Below, one piece after another: positions 45,501 to 56,521 of a DNA stretch of 64,000 nucleotides. Under the pieces are notes generated by a model. It saw only the letters and a program-made list of their open reading frames with translations. It was not told the DNA's origin and did no database searches. Location: NCBI GenBank assembly GCA_001414345.1, contig LLCB01000140.1, positions 62,001-126,000 of the forward strand, written 5' to 3'. The DNA comes from Hymenoscyphus infarciens. Its lineage: Eukaryota; Ascomycota; Leotiomycetes; Helotiales; Helotiaceae. Position numbers and translations under genes: made by a program. Within the stretch, counting starts at the first letter, position 1. Each line of letters starts with the position of its first letter.

Positions 45501-47940
45501 AAACAGAGAGCATAGGAAAACCAAAACCAGGAGCTCAACTAGTAAGGGATGTCTCACCTAAAGCCACTAACATACTGAGTAAAGCTTTAATTAGCTAGAA
45601 CTTAGGGGTGAGGCTAGAAAAGAGAGATATAATCTCTTCTAGGTTTAGACTTCTATCACCTAGAGTAATACCTGAACCTGAAAGTATGCTAGAATAGGTT
45701 ATAAGCTCTTAAAATAGGTAAAATACGGGAATCTCCTAACAAACTACAAGACTCTTCTAATAAGCACTCATAGGATTCTCCTAACTATAAAATAATGTTG
45801 AAAGTATAAAAGGCCTAAGTAGTCCACTGATTAGGACGAGTGATAGAATACTAAAGGGAATCTCCTAATAAAATAAAGAGAGTAGGCCCCTCTAATAAGA
45901 AAGCAGTATATAAGAAAGAACTCTCGACACACTAGTTCTAGAAACTTCTAATATAAAGTTAACTAAGAAGTAAGGAATAATAAATATAGAAAGCAAAAAC
46001 CTAAAAGAGCTTAAGATAAAGTAAGGGTATATAAAGAAAGTATATCTACTTATATTAAGAAAGAGTAGGAGAGGTTAACCTGAAGAGGAGGATGCTAAGG
46101 ATATAATAATCTCTACTCTACTAGCTATGTTAATTAGAATAGAACTCTAATAGGCTGTTTCAGAATATTTAAATCATTTCTTTAATACTTTTTAGCCTTT
46201 GTTAGAGAGTATAGCATTAAATAGGGAGGACTTACAAGATATCTACTATATTATTATAGTAGCAATAATAGGGGAAGAAATACCTCTAAAGCCTGGATAC
46301 TCGTACCTTCATCGGTCGAAACTACTAAAAGAGCTAAAATTATAGAGAGAACTTATAAACCATCTACTTAATAAGCACTTTAAAGACAATTCAGAGCTCG
46401 AAATCAAGAACCTAGAGAAAAGGAAATACTAGCATGTAATCGAAAGATAGAACGCTAAAATAAAACTGTTACCTCTAAAGTAGGTATTCACATATAAATA
46501 TAACTCTATAAACTATCTAATTTAATGCTGAGCTTAGCTCGTGGTAAGAGGTAATCTCTAATAAGAAGATACTATCCTTTTAATATATACTACTACGCTT
46601 ATAGTAAGATTATTCTAAATAGCTATAGTAATAGCTACTAGATTTAACCTGGAGATTAAGTAATACAACGTTATAAACGCGTTTATCAACGCGGAAAGGG
46701 ATATAAGAGCTCTTCTAGTAGCTTACCAACTTCCAGACGGATATTGACAAGAGGGACTATATATTGAATTAGACAGAGTACTTTATAGGTTAAGAGATTC
46801 CCTAGCTTTGTAGTTCAAATACTTCATAACCACTCTTCAAGAATGCAGCTTAATACCCTATCTAGAAGAGCCTTGTATTTATATAGATCTTATGAGGAAG
46901 GTTTTCGTGATCTTTTATATAGATAATATATAGATAATATACTATTAAGACGATAAATCTCTAGTAAGAGTTGTAATAGATAAACTAAAGCTTTTGTATA
47001 AACTACACTTATTTAGTAATATAGAATAGTATCTTAAAGTAAAAGTCCATAGAGATAGAGTATAGAAAAAAACATAGCTCTCTTATAATACGTATATTGA
47101 ACAAGTCGCTAAACGATTTAAGCTTATTAATAGAGATTACTTGAGTATATCACTTCCAATATATAAACTAAAAAAGAATTAAGAAATAGCGAAACCCGCG
47201 TTTATAAAGTTCTATCAAAAGAAGGTAGGTTTAGTACTCTATATAGTAATTATGATATAACTAGATGTTGTATTTACTACTTCCTAGCTTTTATACTTCT
47301 TAACTAATCTAAATAATAAATATATAGCTACAATAGATTAGTGTATTCGATACTTATTTAGGATAAGGTTCTTAGGAATCATATATAAGAGAGAGCTTAG
47401 AGGTATATAACTAGTACTCACCTTAGACGTATTATATACTGATAATCCAGAAACTCGAAGATCTTCTAATAGATATATAATATTATTATTCAGTAGACTT
47501 ATAGCTTAGAGAGCCTTATAATAAGATATAATCATAATATTAATGATAGAAGCTAAGCTCTTAGAAGTAAAGTAGCTAGGTATAGAAACGATAGTATTAA
47601 AGCGTCTCTTTAGAGAACTATAGCTTAATTTAGGTAAGATATAGAATATATTTTATAATAATTAACAAACTATCTAATTAATTACTAGGGAAAATAAGAG
47701 AATATTTATAAAGCTTCAATATATAGATATCTAGAATATGTGGCTTTGTTAGAAGCACTAGAAGGGATCTTTCTAGATTACTTATTTACTAATAAACAAT
47801 ATACCAGCAGATAGACTTACAAAAAACTTATCTAAGCAAAAATTTAAACATTTTAGAGCTTTACTTAATCTCTAAGACGCTTGTTCACTTAGTGAAACAC
47901 TCTCTTAAGAGGCGAAAGTATACTAAATTTTAGGTTAAAA
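42540..47940 (+). pseudogene. Copia gag-pol relic, one frame, many RIP stops
   Basis: One plus-strand frame can be followed for about 5.4 kb. Its phase is the same at both ends (codon at 42719 and codon at 47252), so it carries no net frameshift; it is interrupted mainly by TAA and TAG. The gag part reads EYFNLNNSNAKNADKL and RYAFKINKLYTI. The integrase end is near 44500-45350. Reverse transcriptase is near 46600-46960: FNLEIKQYNVINAFINAERD, then LYRLRDSLALQFKYF, then VIFYIDN where the catalytic YVDD-type box is altered. RNase H is near 47440-47860: LYTDNPETRRSSNRYIILL, ending with NNIPADRLTKNLSK. The order gag-INT-RT-RNH defines the Copia/Pseudoviridae type. Loss of Q codons (CAA/CAG to TAA/TAG) explains most stops. 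Not functional. Confidence 0.9.
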
Positions 47941-48257
47941 CCATATTTTTAGGTTAAAAACGCTCTTCCAGAATAGTAAACAACACTCTCTATTATTTTT
48001 TATATATTATTATACTTTACTTTATTATTTTACTTATATATTTTTAAGAAGTTTTATCCTTTTTTATATTACAATTATTTAGAGAGTATTATAAGCTTGT
48101 TTCAGATTTCATTTGTTCATTTGATTATTATATACTCAGCGATTAAGCACTATAAGACCCTTCTAGAGAGTGCTACTAAATATAAATATAAAGTCTTAAA
48201 GGAATCAACCACTACTACGTGAACGTAAAGTATACTAACCAACTAACAGTACTTCTT

Positions 48258-49893
48258 CTAACACTTAGAAACAGTTTTACCAAGAGTAGCGAGCACTATA
48301 CCTATTTTATTAAGAGTATCACTAAGATTAATACCATTAGACTTATTATCACTGTCGTTATCCTTGAACTCCTCGCTCTTAGAAACATCCTTCTTACGCT
48401 TATAGCCCTTTAAAGAACGCTTAGAATAGTTATTAGCAAGCTTCTTAGAAGACGACTTCTTAGAAACTGACTTTATAGGAGTAGTTTTCTTTGAAACAGT
48501 CTTTCTTAGAACAGACTTCAGAACAGATTTTTTGGGATAGCTCTTTGAAAGAACCTTCAAAGGCTTTCAGGTAGACTTTTACTACTTAGAGAGGGAGGTA
48601 TTATCTTTACTATGAATAGTAGAACTCTTACAAGGAGTACTCTGGCTCTTAGCTTGACCACGAGTATTAGCTCTCGTAAGCGGAGTACTATTTAAAGTAG
48701 AAGTAATGAAAAGAGTACTCTTAGGAACATGGTTACTATACTTTAAAACCTTAAGAGCATTGCTATCTAGCTTGTTATTAGAAGCGAGACCCTAAAAACC
48801 GTTAGGCTCCTTATAGTAATAAGCATAGTTCAGAACCGAGGATAACTAAGAGCTTCTAAAACCCTATTTAAGTCTTATACAGATCGCGCTACGTAACTTC
48901 TCTTGCTCCTAAATCTATAAAATTAGCTGAGGAAATAAAATAAGAAGTAGAGGACTAACTAAACAAAGCTCTATATAAACTTTGTTACTAATATCAGTTT
49001 AACATTTCTTAAGATTTTTAGTTAAGGTAATTATAAAAGAGAGATAGATACTTGGTAACGCTTTATAAGAATGTTCAATAGCGTAGTTAAAATAGCACAT
49101 AACTTTTTCAGATTTTATATTATAGTAACAACCAGTTGATTTACTAGCTATTATAGAAGCAACATAGCTCTTATAAGAAGCTTCTCGAAAATTTAAAATA
49201 TTATGACAAGCTTTCTTAACGGGAGGCGTGATAAGTAAGCCTTTACCACTAACGGTTAGGTGCTCGACGTTGTTACCAGGAAGTTCGTTTGGGAGCCCAG
49301 TATTAACAGCTAAAAGCTCCTCAAGAAGTTTTTCAGGTTTAGGACTATCTTTAGAAGCTTAAAATTAATTAGAGCTTATAACTACTAACTTCTCCAGCTC
49401 GTTCTCAAAGACGTTGACAGTATAAAATCCACCGAGCGTATCACCCTAGGGCGTAACTAGACTAGAAAAGGAAATATATAAGGGATTCGATATTCAATAT
49501 TCTTGTATAGTTAGCTAAAGCGTAGAATAAAGATCGACATACTTAAAAGAATAACGCCTAAGTTCTAATCTATTAATTATGTATTTGACGCCTTCCTTAT
49601 TATCTTTATAAACTTCAGCTTCATAATATTCATAAACGAGCATAAGGTTATCACTTATAGAGGTCTCACTATCTAGAAGATAAGAGATCTAGAAGAGAGG
49701 CTATTTCAGTTAATATAAGAGCCTAGGAAAGGCAAATACAAGCTTCATACTATGGTTTTTCGTCGAATAGCACGTGCTACAGTAGTCTAGCAGCAACGGA
49801 AGAGTTTTAAAGAAGTTATAAAAAGAAAAGAAAGAGTTTAGGTTATTAAATCCGTATATATAGCAAATAACGCTTTCCTAATTAGGAAAGATT
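48258..49893 (-). pseudogene. antisense accessory ORF of the Copia element
   Basis: A single minus-strand frame runs from next to the 3' LTR (about 49893) to a stop at 48258. It has no indel, but about 17 in-frame TAA/TAG and two TGA codons lie downstream of the first ATG (49748). All are explained by C-to-T change of CAA, CAG or CGA. Before that ATG the frame is open with a Cys/His cluster (DYCSTCYSTKNHS). After it come MKLVFAFPRLLYQL, LVYEYYEAEVYKDN, RLELRRYSFKYVDLYS, PEKLLEELLAVNTGLPNELP and a Lys/Ser-rich end (KSVSKKSSSKKLANNYSKRS). I recognise no family. The strand, length and frame purity argue that it was a protein before RIP. It faces gag-pol and could have been driven from the 3' LTR. 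Confidence 0.65.
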
Positions 49894-49905
49894 ATTTAAG
49901 GGGTA

Positions 49906-50080
49906 TATTATAAGACAAAGGTAGGTTAGACAAAGGATCACCTAATAATCCCTACCTTTTAAGCAAGGAGTATAGTATTTAAAGCCTCATGCTCTCCCTT
50001 ATAGTTTAAGGAATTAAGTATCTACTTTAACTTCACTTTACTTATTCCATGCTCTCGATATAGCTTCTATAATCGCTATA
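49906..50080 (+). repeat. 3' LTR of Copia element
   Basis: 175 bp copy of 42302-42476, followed by TSD TTTAT at 50081-50085. Confidence 0.9.
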
Positions 50081-51977
50081 TTTATATAAATTAAGAGAGA
50101 GGTATAGTATATAAGAAACTCTCTATTCCTAGATAAATTTTATACTAAGTTTACAACTCTTAAAGCCTCTTTTATATTCCTACTTTTTAAGAAGTTAAAT
50201 ACTATAGTAGTAATAAGTACTAAATAATACGCTAAATACCTAATCTAAGAGTTACAACCTTAAAAGAGACACTATAGTATATTAAGATTAAGCGTAGGAT
50301 TATTATTATAGTAGGACCTAAGCTTCTAGAGAAAGTAGTTATAAAAGGTATTATTATTAGTAGTATTATCTCTATAAATTATAAGTACTTTATATATAAT
50401 TCTAAGGCTAAAACTTCGACTTTATTACTTTAAAAGCGTCCTATTATCTATCTTATTAAATTATATTATATTAATATTACTAGAAAAAGAGGTAAATAAA
50501 ACATCTACTATTCCCTTCCTAAACTTACTATAAACTACCTTAGCATACTTAACATTTATATAATATTATTACTAGTTAAGGCTAATCTAATACCTAATTC
50601 CTTCTATAATATACTTATGGTTTTTAGATAACTATCTATTAAAGGTAATAGAGATAGATATATATGTTTCTATAAGCAAAAGCGCTTATTTCTATCTTAT
50701 CTTATTAAACTTTTGCTTAGTGAACTATCAGAGAGTTATATAGCTTTCGAAGGGTAGAAGTTAAGTATTAGAATAATATAACTATTTGAAGGCTATATGA
50801 TTAATAAGAGTGAAAGCTTAGTTTATCTATATAATAAAACATAGATAAGTATTTATAGTATTAATTCTTAGTAGAAGTGCTTAAATAAAGAGTATAATAT
50901 TTATTATAGTAGGCGCCCTTAGTACTAGCTCCCTCTTATAATATATATCCTTTATAAACTTATACTTTTTAAATAGGTAATTAACGATATTAGAGGTATT
51001 ACTATAGTAGTGGGAATCGAGGGAGTTTTAGAGGTAAAACTTATATATCTATTAGTAGTTAAAAAGTAGTATTTTCTTACCTTTTTTAGTATACTTTTCC
51101 TAGGAGCTATCTAAGTATATAATATTAAAGTATTTACGTATAAAAGTCGTCTTATTATAAGAGTATATAGGCTTTTATTAAGGAGCTTAGCAGAGAGTAA
51201 TAGTAGTAGGAATAGTATATTTAAGACGTTTACGCGCTCTACCTCGAGAAAGCGATTTAGGGTTCTTATCTTAGGTCTCTAGTAATACTATAAGAGAAGG
51301 AGAGGCTAGAGGAGAGGCGTTTAGAGAGGCTTAAAGAGCTTATACTATAATAGCATCGTCTTTAAAAGAGGCCTAGGACTAGACATATTAAAGTTAAGAT
51401 AGTATACGAGGGACGTCTCCTAGTTAGTGGTTTTAGATAATAGGATTGATTTGTTTAATAGTAGTATAATTAAGGTATAATTAATTACTCTTAGGAGATA
51501 CTTAAGTAGTAGATAGCTAGTAGCGAGGGCTCCTTTAAATAGGGCTTAAATTAAGACGTTAGTGTTATTATATCCTAATAGTCTTAAACTAGTTTAGAAA
51601 CTAGTTTAAAGGTTATATAGGACTAGAAATCTAACTTTTAGGAAAAGATAAATAAAATAATAATAATAAGAGATAAATAGATATCTTTAGAGATTTAAGT
51701 AGAGACGATAGTAATCTATTAGTAATAATTAAAAAGTAAGTGAATTAAGAGTGTTATTATGTTTATATATATATATAAAAAGAGAGTAAATTTTAACTTA
51801 TACGAACCCTCTGTACTAAGACCTAGGGTATAGATATTAAGCCTAATAAATAGAAACTATTTATAATATATTTATTTAAGCTCTTGTCGCTTAAATAATT
51901 ACTCGAATACTATCTATCTATTTAATATTTATAATGAATAATTAATATTTTATTCATTAATTTATTGTGTAGACCTA

Positions 51978-52719
51978 GGGATGAACGTTTGAAGTCATCG
52001 CTGGGTATCAGGGTTACCAACTTGAGGCTCTTGAAGCAACGTAGAGAATTTCTGAGGGAGGCACCCGATTTGACTATTCGAGAGTAATTTATATCATACT
52101 GTGATGAATCCGTCCAACTCTCTAATGCCACACAAATTCGTTGAACTCTTCCCAGGTCGGCCAAAACGCTTTGAATTCTCGCAGGGGGAGGACATCCAGA
52201 ACGCGGATAGAACTCTTGGTCGTCAAATAGTAGTGGCATCTCTGCCCAGTTGAAGATCTTAGACCAAGAAGCTTTGACGTCGGTATGTAGGCCAAACAGT
52301 AAAGTGTCCTTTTCAAAATCCATGTAGATATTTGGTTGCCCAAAGCATAGACGATATTTGGTGAGAGCTAGCCTTCGAGATTCCTGGTTGACTCTCAGAG
52401 CTATCGGTTGTGGGGGCTGCAAGACTTTTGGGAACCATACGGCGGGATGTGGTGATAAGCAGGCGCCCGACTTGATTTTGCGCCGCAGTTTGCAGTTCAC
52501 AATTATCGAGTCCAGTTGGGTTGCGACAGGTAAAACTCGAGGCCCGGGGAGGGCGCGCTTCCATATCATGAGACGGACTTCGTAAGGAAGTTTTGAAAAC
52601 AGATGGAAGTGGGCGAGTTCAGTAGACTCAGTTGTCAAGTTCTTCTTTTTGGTGGTTGACTTATGGTTCTTGGAAGATGGTGGTTTAGAGGACCTTTTTT
52701 TTGCGGATTTGTTGACCAT
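51978..52719 (-). pseudogene. 5' half of a 2EXR-family gene, cut by hAT insertion
   Basis: Starts at 52719 with a Lys/Ser-rich head (MVNKSAKKRSSKPPSSKNHK). The 2EXR motif follows from about residue 35: FHLFSKLPYEVRLMIWKRAL, the usual first part of this fungal F-box-like family. Further family blocks are ALRVNQESRRLALTKYRLCF and IYMDFEKDTLLFG. The coding sequence reaches the TSD at 51978-51985 and then runs 17 codons into transposon DNA to a stop at 51922. Family members typically continue well past this point; the missing end is on the far side of the 11-kb transposon at 40644-40950. This half has no internal stop, so RIP did not spread visibly into it. A truncated protein of about 265 residues could still be made. 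The function of 2EXR proteins is unknown. Confidence 0.8.
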
Positions 52720-53290
52720 GATGGGTGGTTGATAGCGAGGGCTGGTGGTAAATGTCAGGAAACGGCAGACGCGAGTTTAGATGGAGATTGCGGAGTCGCA
52801 ACAGCGGCAACACCCTAATGATGAAGCATGGACGATGATGCGACGACGGTTATTGAGTCTAGATACTGTTGTTGTTGTTGTTGTTGTTGAATGTGACAGT
52901 GTAGAAGTCCTGAGGGTTGGCGTGAGCGAGGTTAGAAAAGAGGTTGATCGGGAAGGCGCTTTCGATGCGCGCAGCTTCCTCACCCGATTAGCTCAATCCA
53001 GCTCTAGTTAAAACACAGAAAATAATCAGTTATAAAATACAAGCGGAACCCAAGAGTACCCAAGTAGATTTGAGTCATAAGAGAACTTTCAAGTGTTGCG
53101 GCTATGGTTCTGCTTGTTCTATAGACAAGAGGAGGCTGGGTACATAGTTTGGTGGAATTGAAGAGTGAAATGAACTCTTATAATTAACGCACGACGACAA
53201 ACTGCCTAAATCTAGGACGAAGGTTTGACTTACTCGTTGGTTAGATGTTGTCGAGTCTCGGGGGTATACTAGTGTCCCGGTGGACAAAAT
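52720..53290. other. intergenic with (GTT)n microsatellite
   Basis: Promoter of the 2EXR gene. A GTT repeat of about seven units lies at about 52868-52889. No other gene. Confidence 0.45.
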
Positions 53291-53926
53291 AAGCGAACCA
53301 GTGTTTTGGCTTTCCCCGCCTTGGTTAGCCTAGTACTTAGGATAGGATAGGCTACTCACCTAGGTAAGGATAGGAGAGGCTAGGCTAGATTAAGATTAAG
53401 GCTAGGCTAAGTTTAGCAGGCTAGGTACTCTAACTAGGATAGGAGTGGCTAGGAAAGTTCTAAAAGTAGCTAGGTAGATAAAAAAAGGAGGCTAGGCTAG
53501 AGTAGGATTAGAAAAGCAACCCCCTAATTAGGACCTAGACCCTGCCTTCTAGAGATTAAGCGAAATTAGCGACCTAGACCCTCTTTTCTACCCGGCTTCT
53601 AGGCCTTAGCTAAATCCTCTAACCCTTTTGACTAAATTGCCTAACTCTAACCCGATTAGATACTCTTATCGCGCCTATATAATACTAATTCCCTATTCTA
53701 AGAGATAGTGACCTGGTTTTTAAGGTTAGAGTTAATAGCTAGAGGTTAGAGTTAGTTAGAGTTAGAGATAGAGTTATAATAGTATACTATCCTAGATAGC
53801 TAGGAATACCTATTATATATAAGGTTTCGGCAGTTATTGTCTTATATCGTCTGTTTTAGAAAAGTTACGTAGGTTCGGGCTTTTATATTAGCCGACGTAT
53901 AACGTTAGTCGGTTTCAGACTCTTTT

Positions 53927-54299
53927 TATAATAGTACGAAATATATACAACTATAGAAGAGGTATATAGAAGTGCGTTTAATAGAATAACGTATATAAAT
54001 ACTAGGCTCTAATATAGAAGAAAAGGCTAAACTAGCCTTTTCTAACTCTAGGAGTAGGCTACTATATATAAGAGGTTTCAGACGATATAAAAGGGGTACG
54101 AAACTAAATAATAACATACGTCGGCTAATATAAAAGCCCGAACTCTACGAAGTACGTCTAAAAGTCTAGATAAACGTATAAACGTATATAACCTTCCTAA
54201 ATTAGATAATACAAAACAATAACTACTAAAAGCTAATATATATAGTATATACTACGTAATATCAGCTATCTAGGATAGCCTAGATAATAGGCTATTATA
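53927..54299 (-). repeat. 3' LTR (in element orientation) of the gag-only element
   Basis: 373 bp; its internal open frames are not genes. Confidence 0.8.
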
Positions 54300-54609
54300 T
54301 CTCTCTCTCTTAAAAAAGACTCGTCCCGAGTCTTCTCTCTCTTATCGTTTAAAGCTAAATCGAGATAGTATAAGTATTATAATATTATTATATTTAATAA
54401 TTTTATTATAAGTAAGAAAGTTCTAAATCGACTTTATAGATACTTTATTTATTATTAAAATTTATTATAAGCGAGATATCGATTTTAGGTCTAAATTATA
54501 ACCGACCTAATTCGTAGATACTTATAAAAGATACTTCGTTTCTAATTCTTTAATATCAAAGTATAAGTATTCGTGTTTACTAAAAGAGTATAGTCTAATC
54601 CTATCTAGT

Positions 54610-54970
54610 AGGTTAGAGAAAGTTTAAAGTTTAAAAAGTTTAAAAGTTTAAAGTAAAATCTAAAAAAGTTTAAAGTAGGAGTTAGATAGTATTTAATTAA
54701 GGTTAATAGTAATAACTTAATTAAGAGCTTACTTCTAGGTTTCGTCTTAATAGAGAACGTATTTTAACTAATTCGTATCTAATTCGAAAAATTTACTAAA
54801 AGAGTATAGGTCTAAAAAAAGTTTAAAGTAAAATTAGAAAAAGTTTAAAATAAACTTAAAGATTTAGAGTAGAGTCGGAGGTCGTCTAGTTAAGAGGTAG
54901 TAATAACTTAGTTAAGAGCTTATTTTAAGAGCGTACTGATTCGTATCTGATTCGAAGAATTTAATAAAAA
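54610..54970. repeat. two degenerate direct repeats in the gag-only element
   Basis: Blocks such as AATAACTTAATTAAGAGCTT (54711) and AATAACTTAGTTAAGAGCTT (54902), then ATTCGTATCTAATTCGAA (54771) and ATTCGTATCTGATTCGAA (54939), recur 168-191 bp apart. Non-coding tail region between gag and 3' LTR. Confidence 0.55.
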
Positions 54971-55379
54971 AAGGACTTCTAGAAGTAAAAGAAAGTAAAG
55001 AATATAAAGACTATAAGACTCTATACTAGAGTTAGTAGGGTTTCAGCTAGCTAAAGGCGAAGTTATTACTAAGTTATTGAAGTTGAAATTATTGTCTAAG
55101 TATCTAGAGATAATAAAAGGTGTAGTTTCGACTAGTTAAAACAAAAGAGTTATTACTAAATTTGAAAATACTATCTAAGGTTCAAGATAATAAAAAGAGG
55201 TATAGTTTCAGATATAACATTTATTAGTACTATTATAGAAACTATGTTACTTAGGCCTATAAGCCGCCTTATTCCCTTTAAAGTATTTAAAGACTTATTT
55301 ATTATCTTCTAATTCCGATTCCACTTCTCTAGAAGTAGTAGAAGATCTACTATTAGATTATAGAGAGTTTAGAGCTAAA

Positions 55380-56419
55380 TCAGATAAGAAAGAAGAGGTA
55401 TTTTAAACCGAAGTATATAACTTAGCATTTTAGCGTGTCTTCTTATCTAAAGCTAAAAGATTAGCTACTATTTCAATAAAGTTATAGTTCTATTATCTCT
55501 TTTTTAAAGTAGCTAAGTTTTATAGCTATAGCGTAATCTTATCCTATATTTAAAAGAACTATTCTAATTCTAGTATACTTCTAAGTATAGCTATACTTAA
55601 AAAGCGACTCTTGAAATTAGTAAAAGTTTCTTTAGCGTTATCTTCTTCTCCTCTTATCTATAAGGTTATAAAAGTATTCTAAGCATTCTCTGTTTTATAA
55701 CTAGTTAAAAAGTAGGTATCTAAAAGAGTAACTATGTCTTCTTAATCTTTAAAAGTATTCTAAACCGAGTCTAACTCGTATCTAGGCTTTAGATAGTTCC
55801 TAGCTAGTTCGGTTATTATACCCTAAATAAGAGCTTTATATATTAGAAGTAAACCGTAGTAGTTAGTATTTACGTAGAGTCTATCTTATACTAATATCTT
55901 CTATTATTAGTATATAGGTGAAATACTATTATCTAAAGGTTTAATCTTTTCAGTTATCTTACTTTTTTATTAAGAGGTATTTAAAGAGGCTTTAGTACTA
56001 TGTTAGGTAGAGGAGGAATATTAGAAGGTATTAGAGATAGCTATCTATAGTCGAAAGAAGTATGAATTTAGGCTTAGAAGTAGAAGAGAGTTAGATTAGA
56101 GAGGGTTTAGAGAGGAGGTATTTTATTAACTTTAAATTATAAGTTCGTCTACTCTCTTTTCTAGCTTAGCTAGCTAATCCTTTATTTCTTAATTTTCTAC
56201 TTCTAAAGCATATATAACTAACTATATCTAGTCTATATTTAAGAAGTCTTACTTATCTTTATTCTTTCGTCGAGATCTTCTAGATCTTAGTATATAGATG
56301 CTATTTAGATAGCTTTTAGAAAGGTGTCTTTTAGTAAGAGAGGTAGCCCTAGAAGAGGGTTTAACGCCTTATAGCGGAACAGGTTTAAAAAGACCTAAGG
56401 TCTCTTAGAAATTCGACAT
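55380..56419 (-). pseudogene. gag-like relic of the LTR element
   Basis: Minus-strand reading starts at an ATG at 56417-56419 (MSNF, stop, ETLGLFKPV). It continues with a basic stretch (SRRSRRKNKDK) and a coiled coil (LAKLEKRVDELI). The core reads like Ty1/Ty3 gag: ALIQGIITELARNYLKPRYE, ETFTNFKSRFLSIAILRSIL and NYNFIEIVANLLALDKKTR (with RIP stops read as Q/R). Stops are mostly TAA/TAG. I followed the frame by eye only in parts. No protease or polymerase follows. Confidence 0.65.
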
Positions 56420-56521
56420 AATAATGTCGATTTAGAGAGAGGGGGGTAAGAGCAGATTCGGAAGCCTTCGCGATAACTATAGTAAGTCGACTTATTCACC
56501 GAACCTATATATAGTAGTCTC

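Larger units (their letters stand above)
42302..50080 (+). mobile_element. complete RIP-mutated Copia-type LTR retrotransposon
   Basis: The LTRs at 42302-42476 and 49906-50080 are both 175 bp and differ almost only by C/T and G/A changes. Both begin TATTA (from TGTTA) and end CTATA (from CTACA). The 5-bp target duplication TTTAT is at 42297-42301 and 50081-50085. A purine run AAGGGG (49898-49903) before the 3' LTR fits a polypurine tract. The element sits inside the hAT transposon and runs in the plus direction. It carries gag-pol on the plus strand and a separate antisense frame before the 3' LTR. Confidence 0.92.
40951..51977 (-). mobile_element. RIP-mutated autonomous hAT transposon, split by a Copia element
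   Basis: The termini are inverted repeats (TAGGTCTGCACAACGAATA on the left; TAGGTCTACACAATAAATTA read inward on the right), flanked by the exact 8-bp duplication GGGATGAA at 40943-40950 and 51978-51985. Eight-bp duplications are a hallmark of hAT elements. Removing the inserted retrotransposon leaves about 3.2 kb. The minus strand still reads as a hAT transposase with many TAA/TAG stops. A segment near 50340-50420 reads IIYRDNTTNNNTFYNYF, the catalytic-Asp DNA(S)NND-type motif. Right of the Copia insertion comes a Cys/His stretch (QCLFQGCN). Left of it the C-terminal dimerisation region reads LAILSTEVNVKRLFLKGRDI near 41430, equivalent to the family's SSERxFS segment. RIP left few if any working codons. 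Confidence 0.85.

Noticed and set aside
48258..48560. Stand-alone 100-residue Lys/Ser-rich protein on the minus strand
   Set aside because: It is only the stop-free last part of the longer RIP-broken antisense frame of the Copia element.
42302..50080. Possibility of a Gypsy-type element
   Set aside because: RNase H follows RT at the 3' end with no integrase after it, and the integrase-like region precedes RT, which is Copia order.
53927..54117. Open minus-strand frame in 53927-54117, repeated at 57686-57876
   Set aside because: It lies in the two LTRs of the gag-only element. Its conservation between the two places reflects LTR identity, not a gene.
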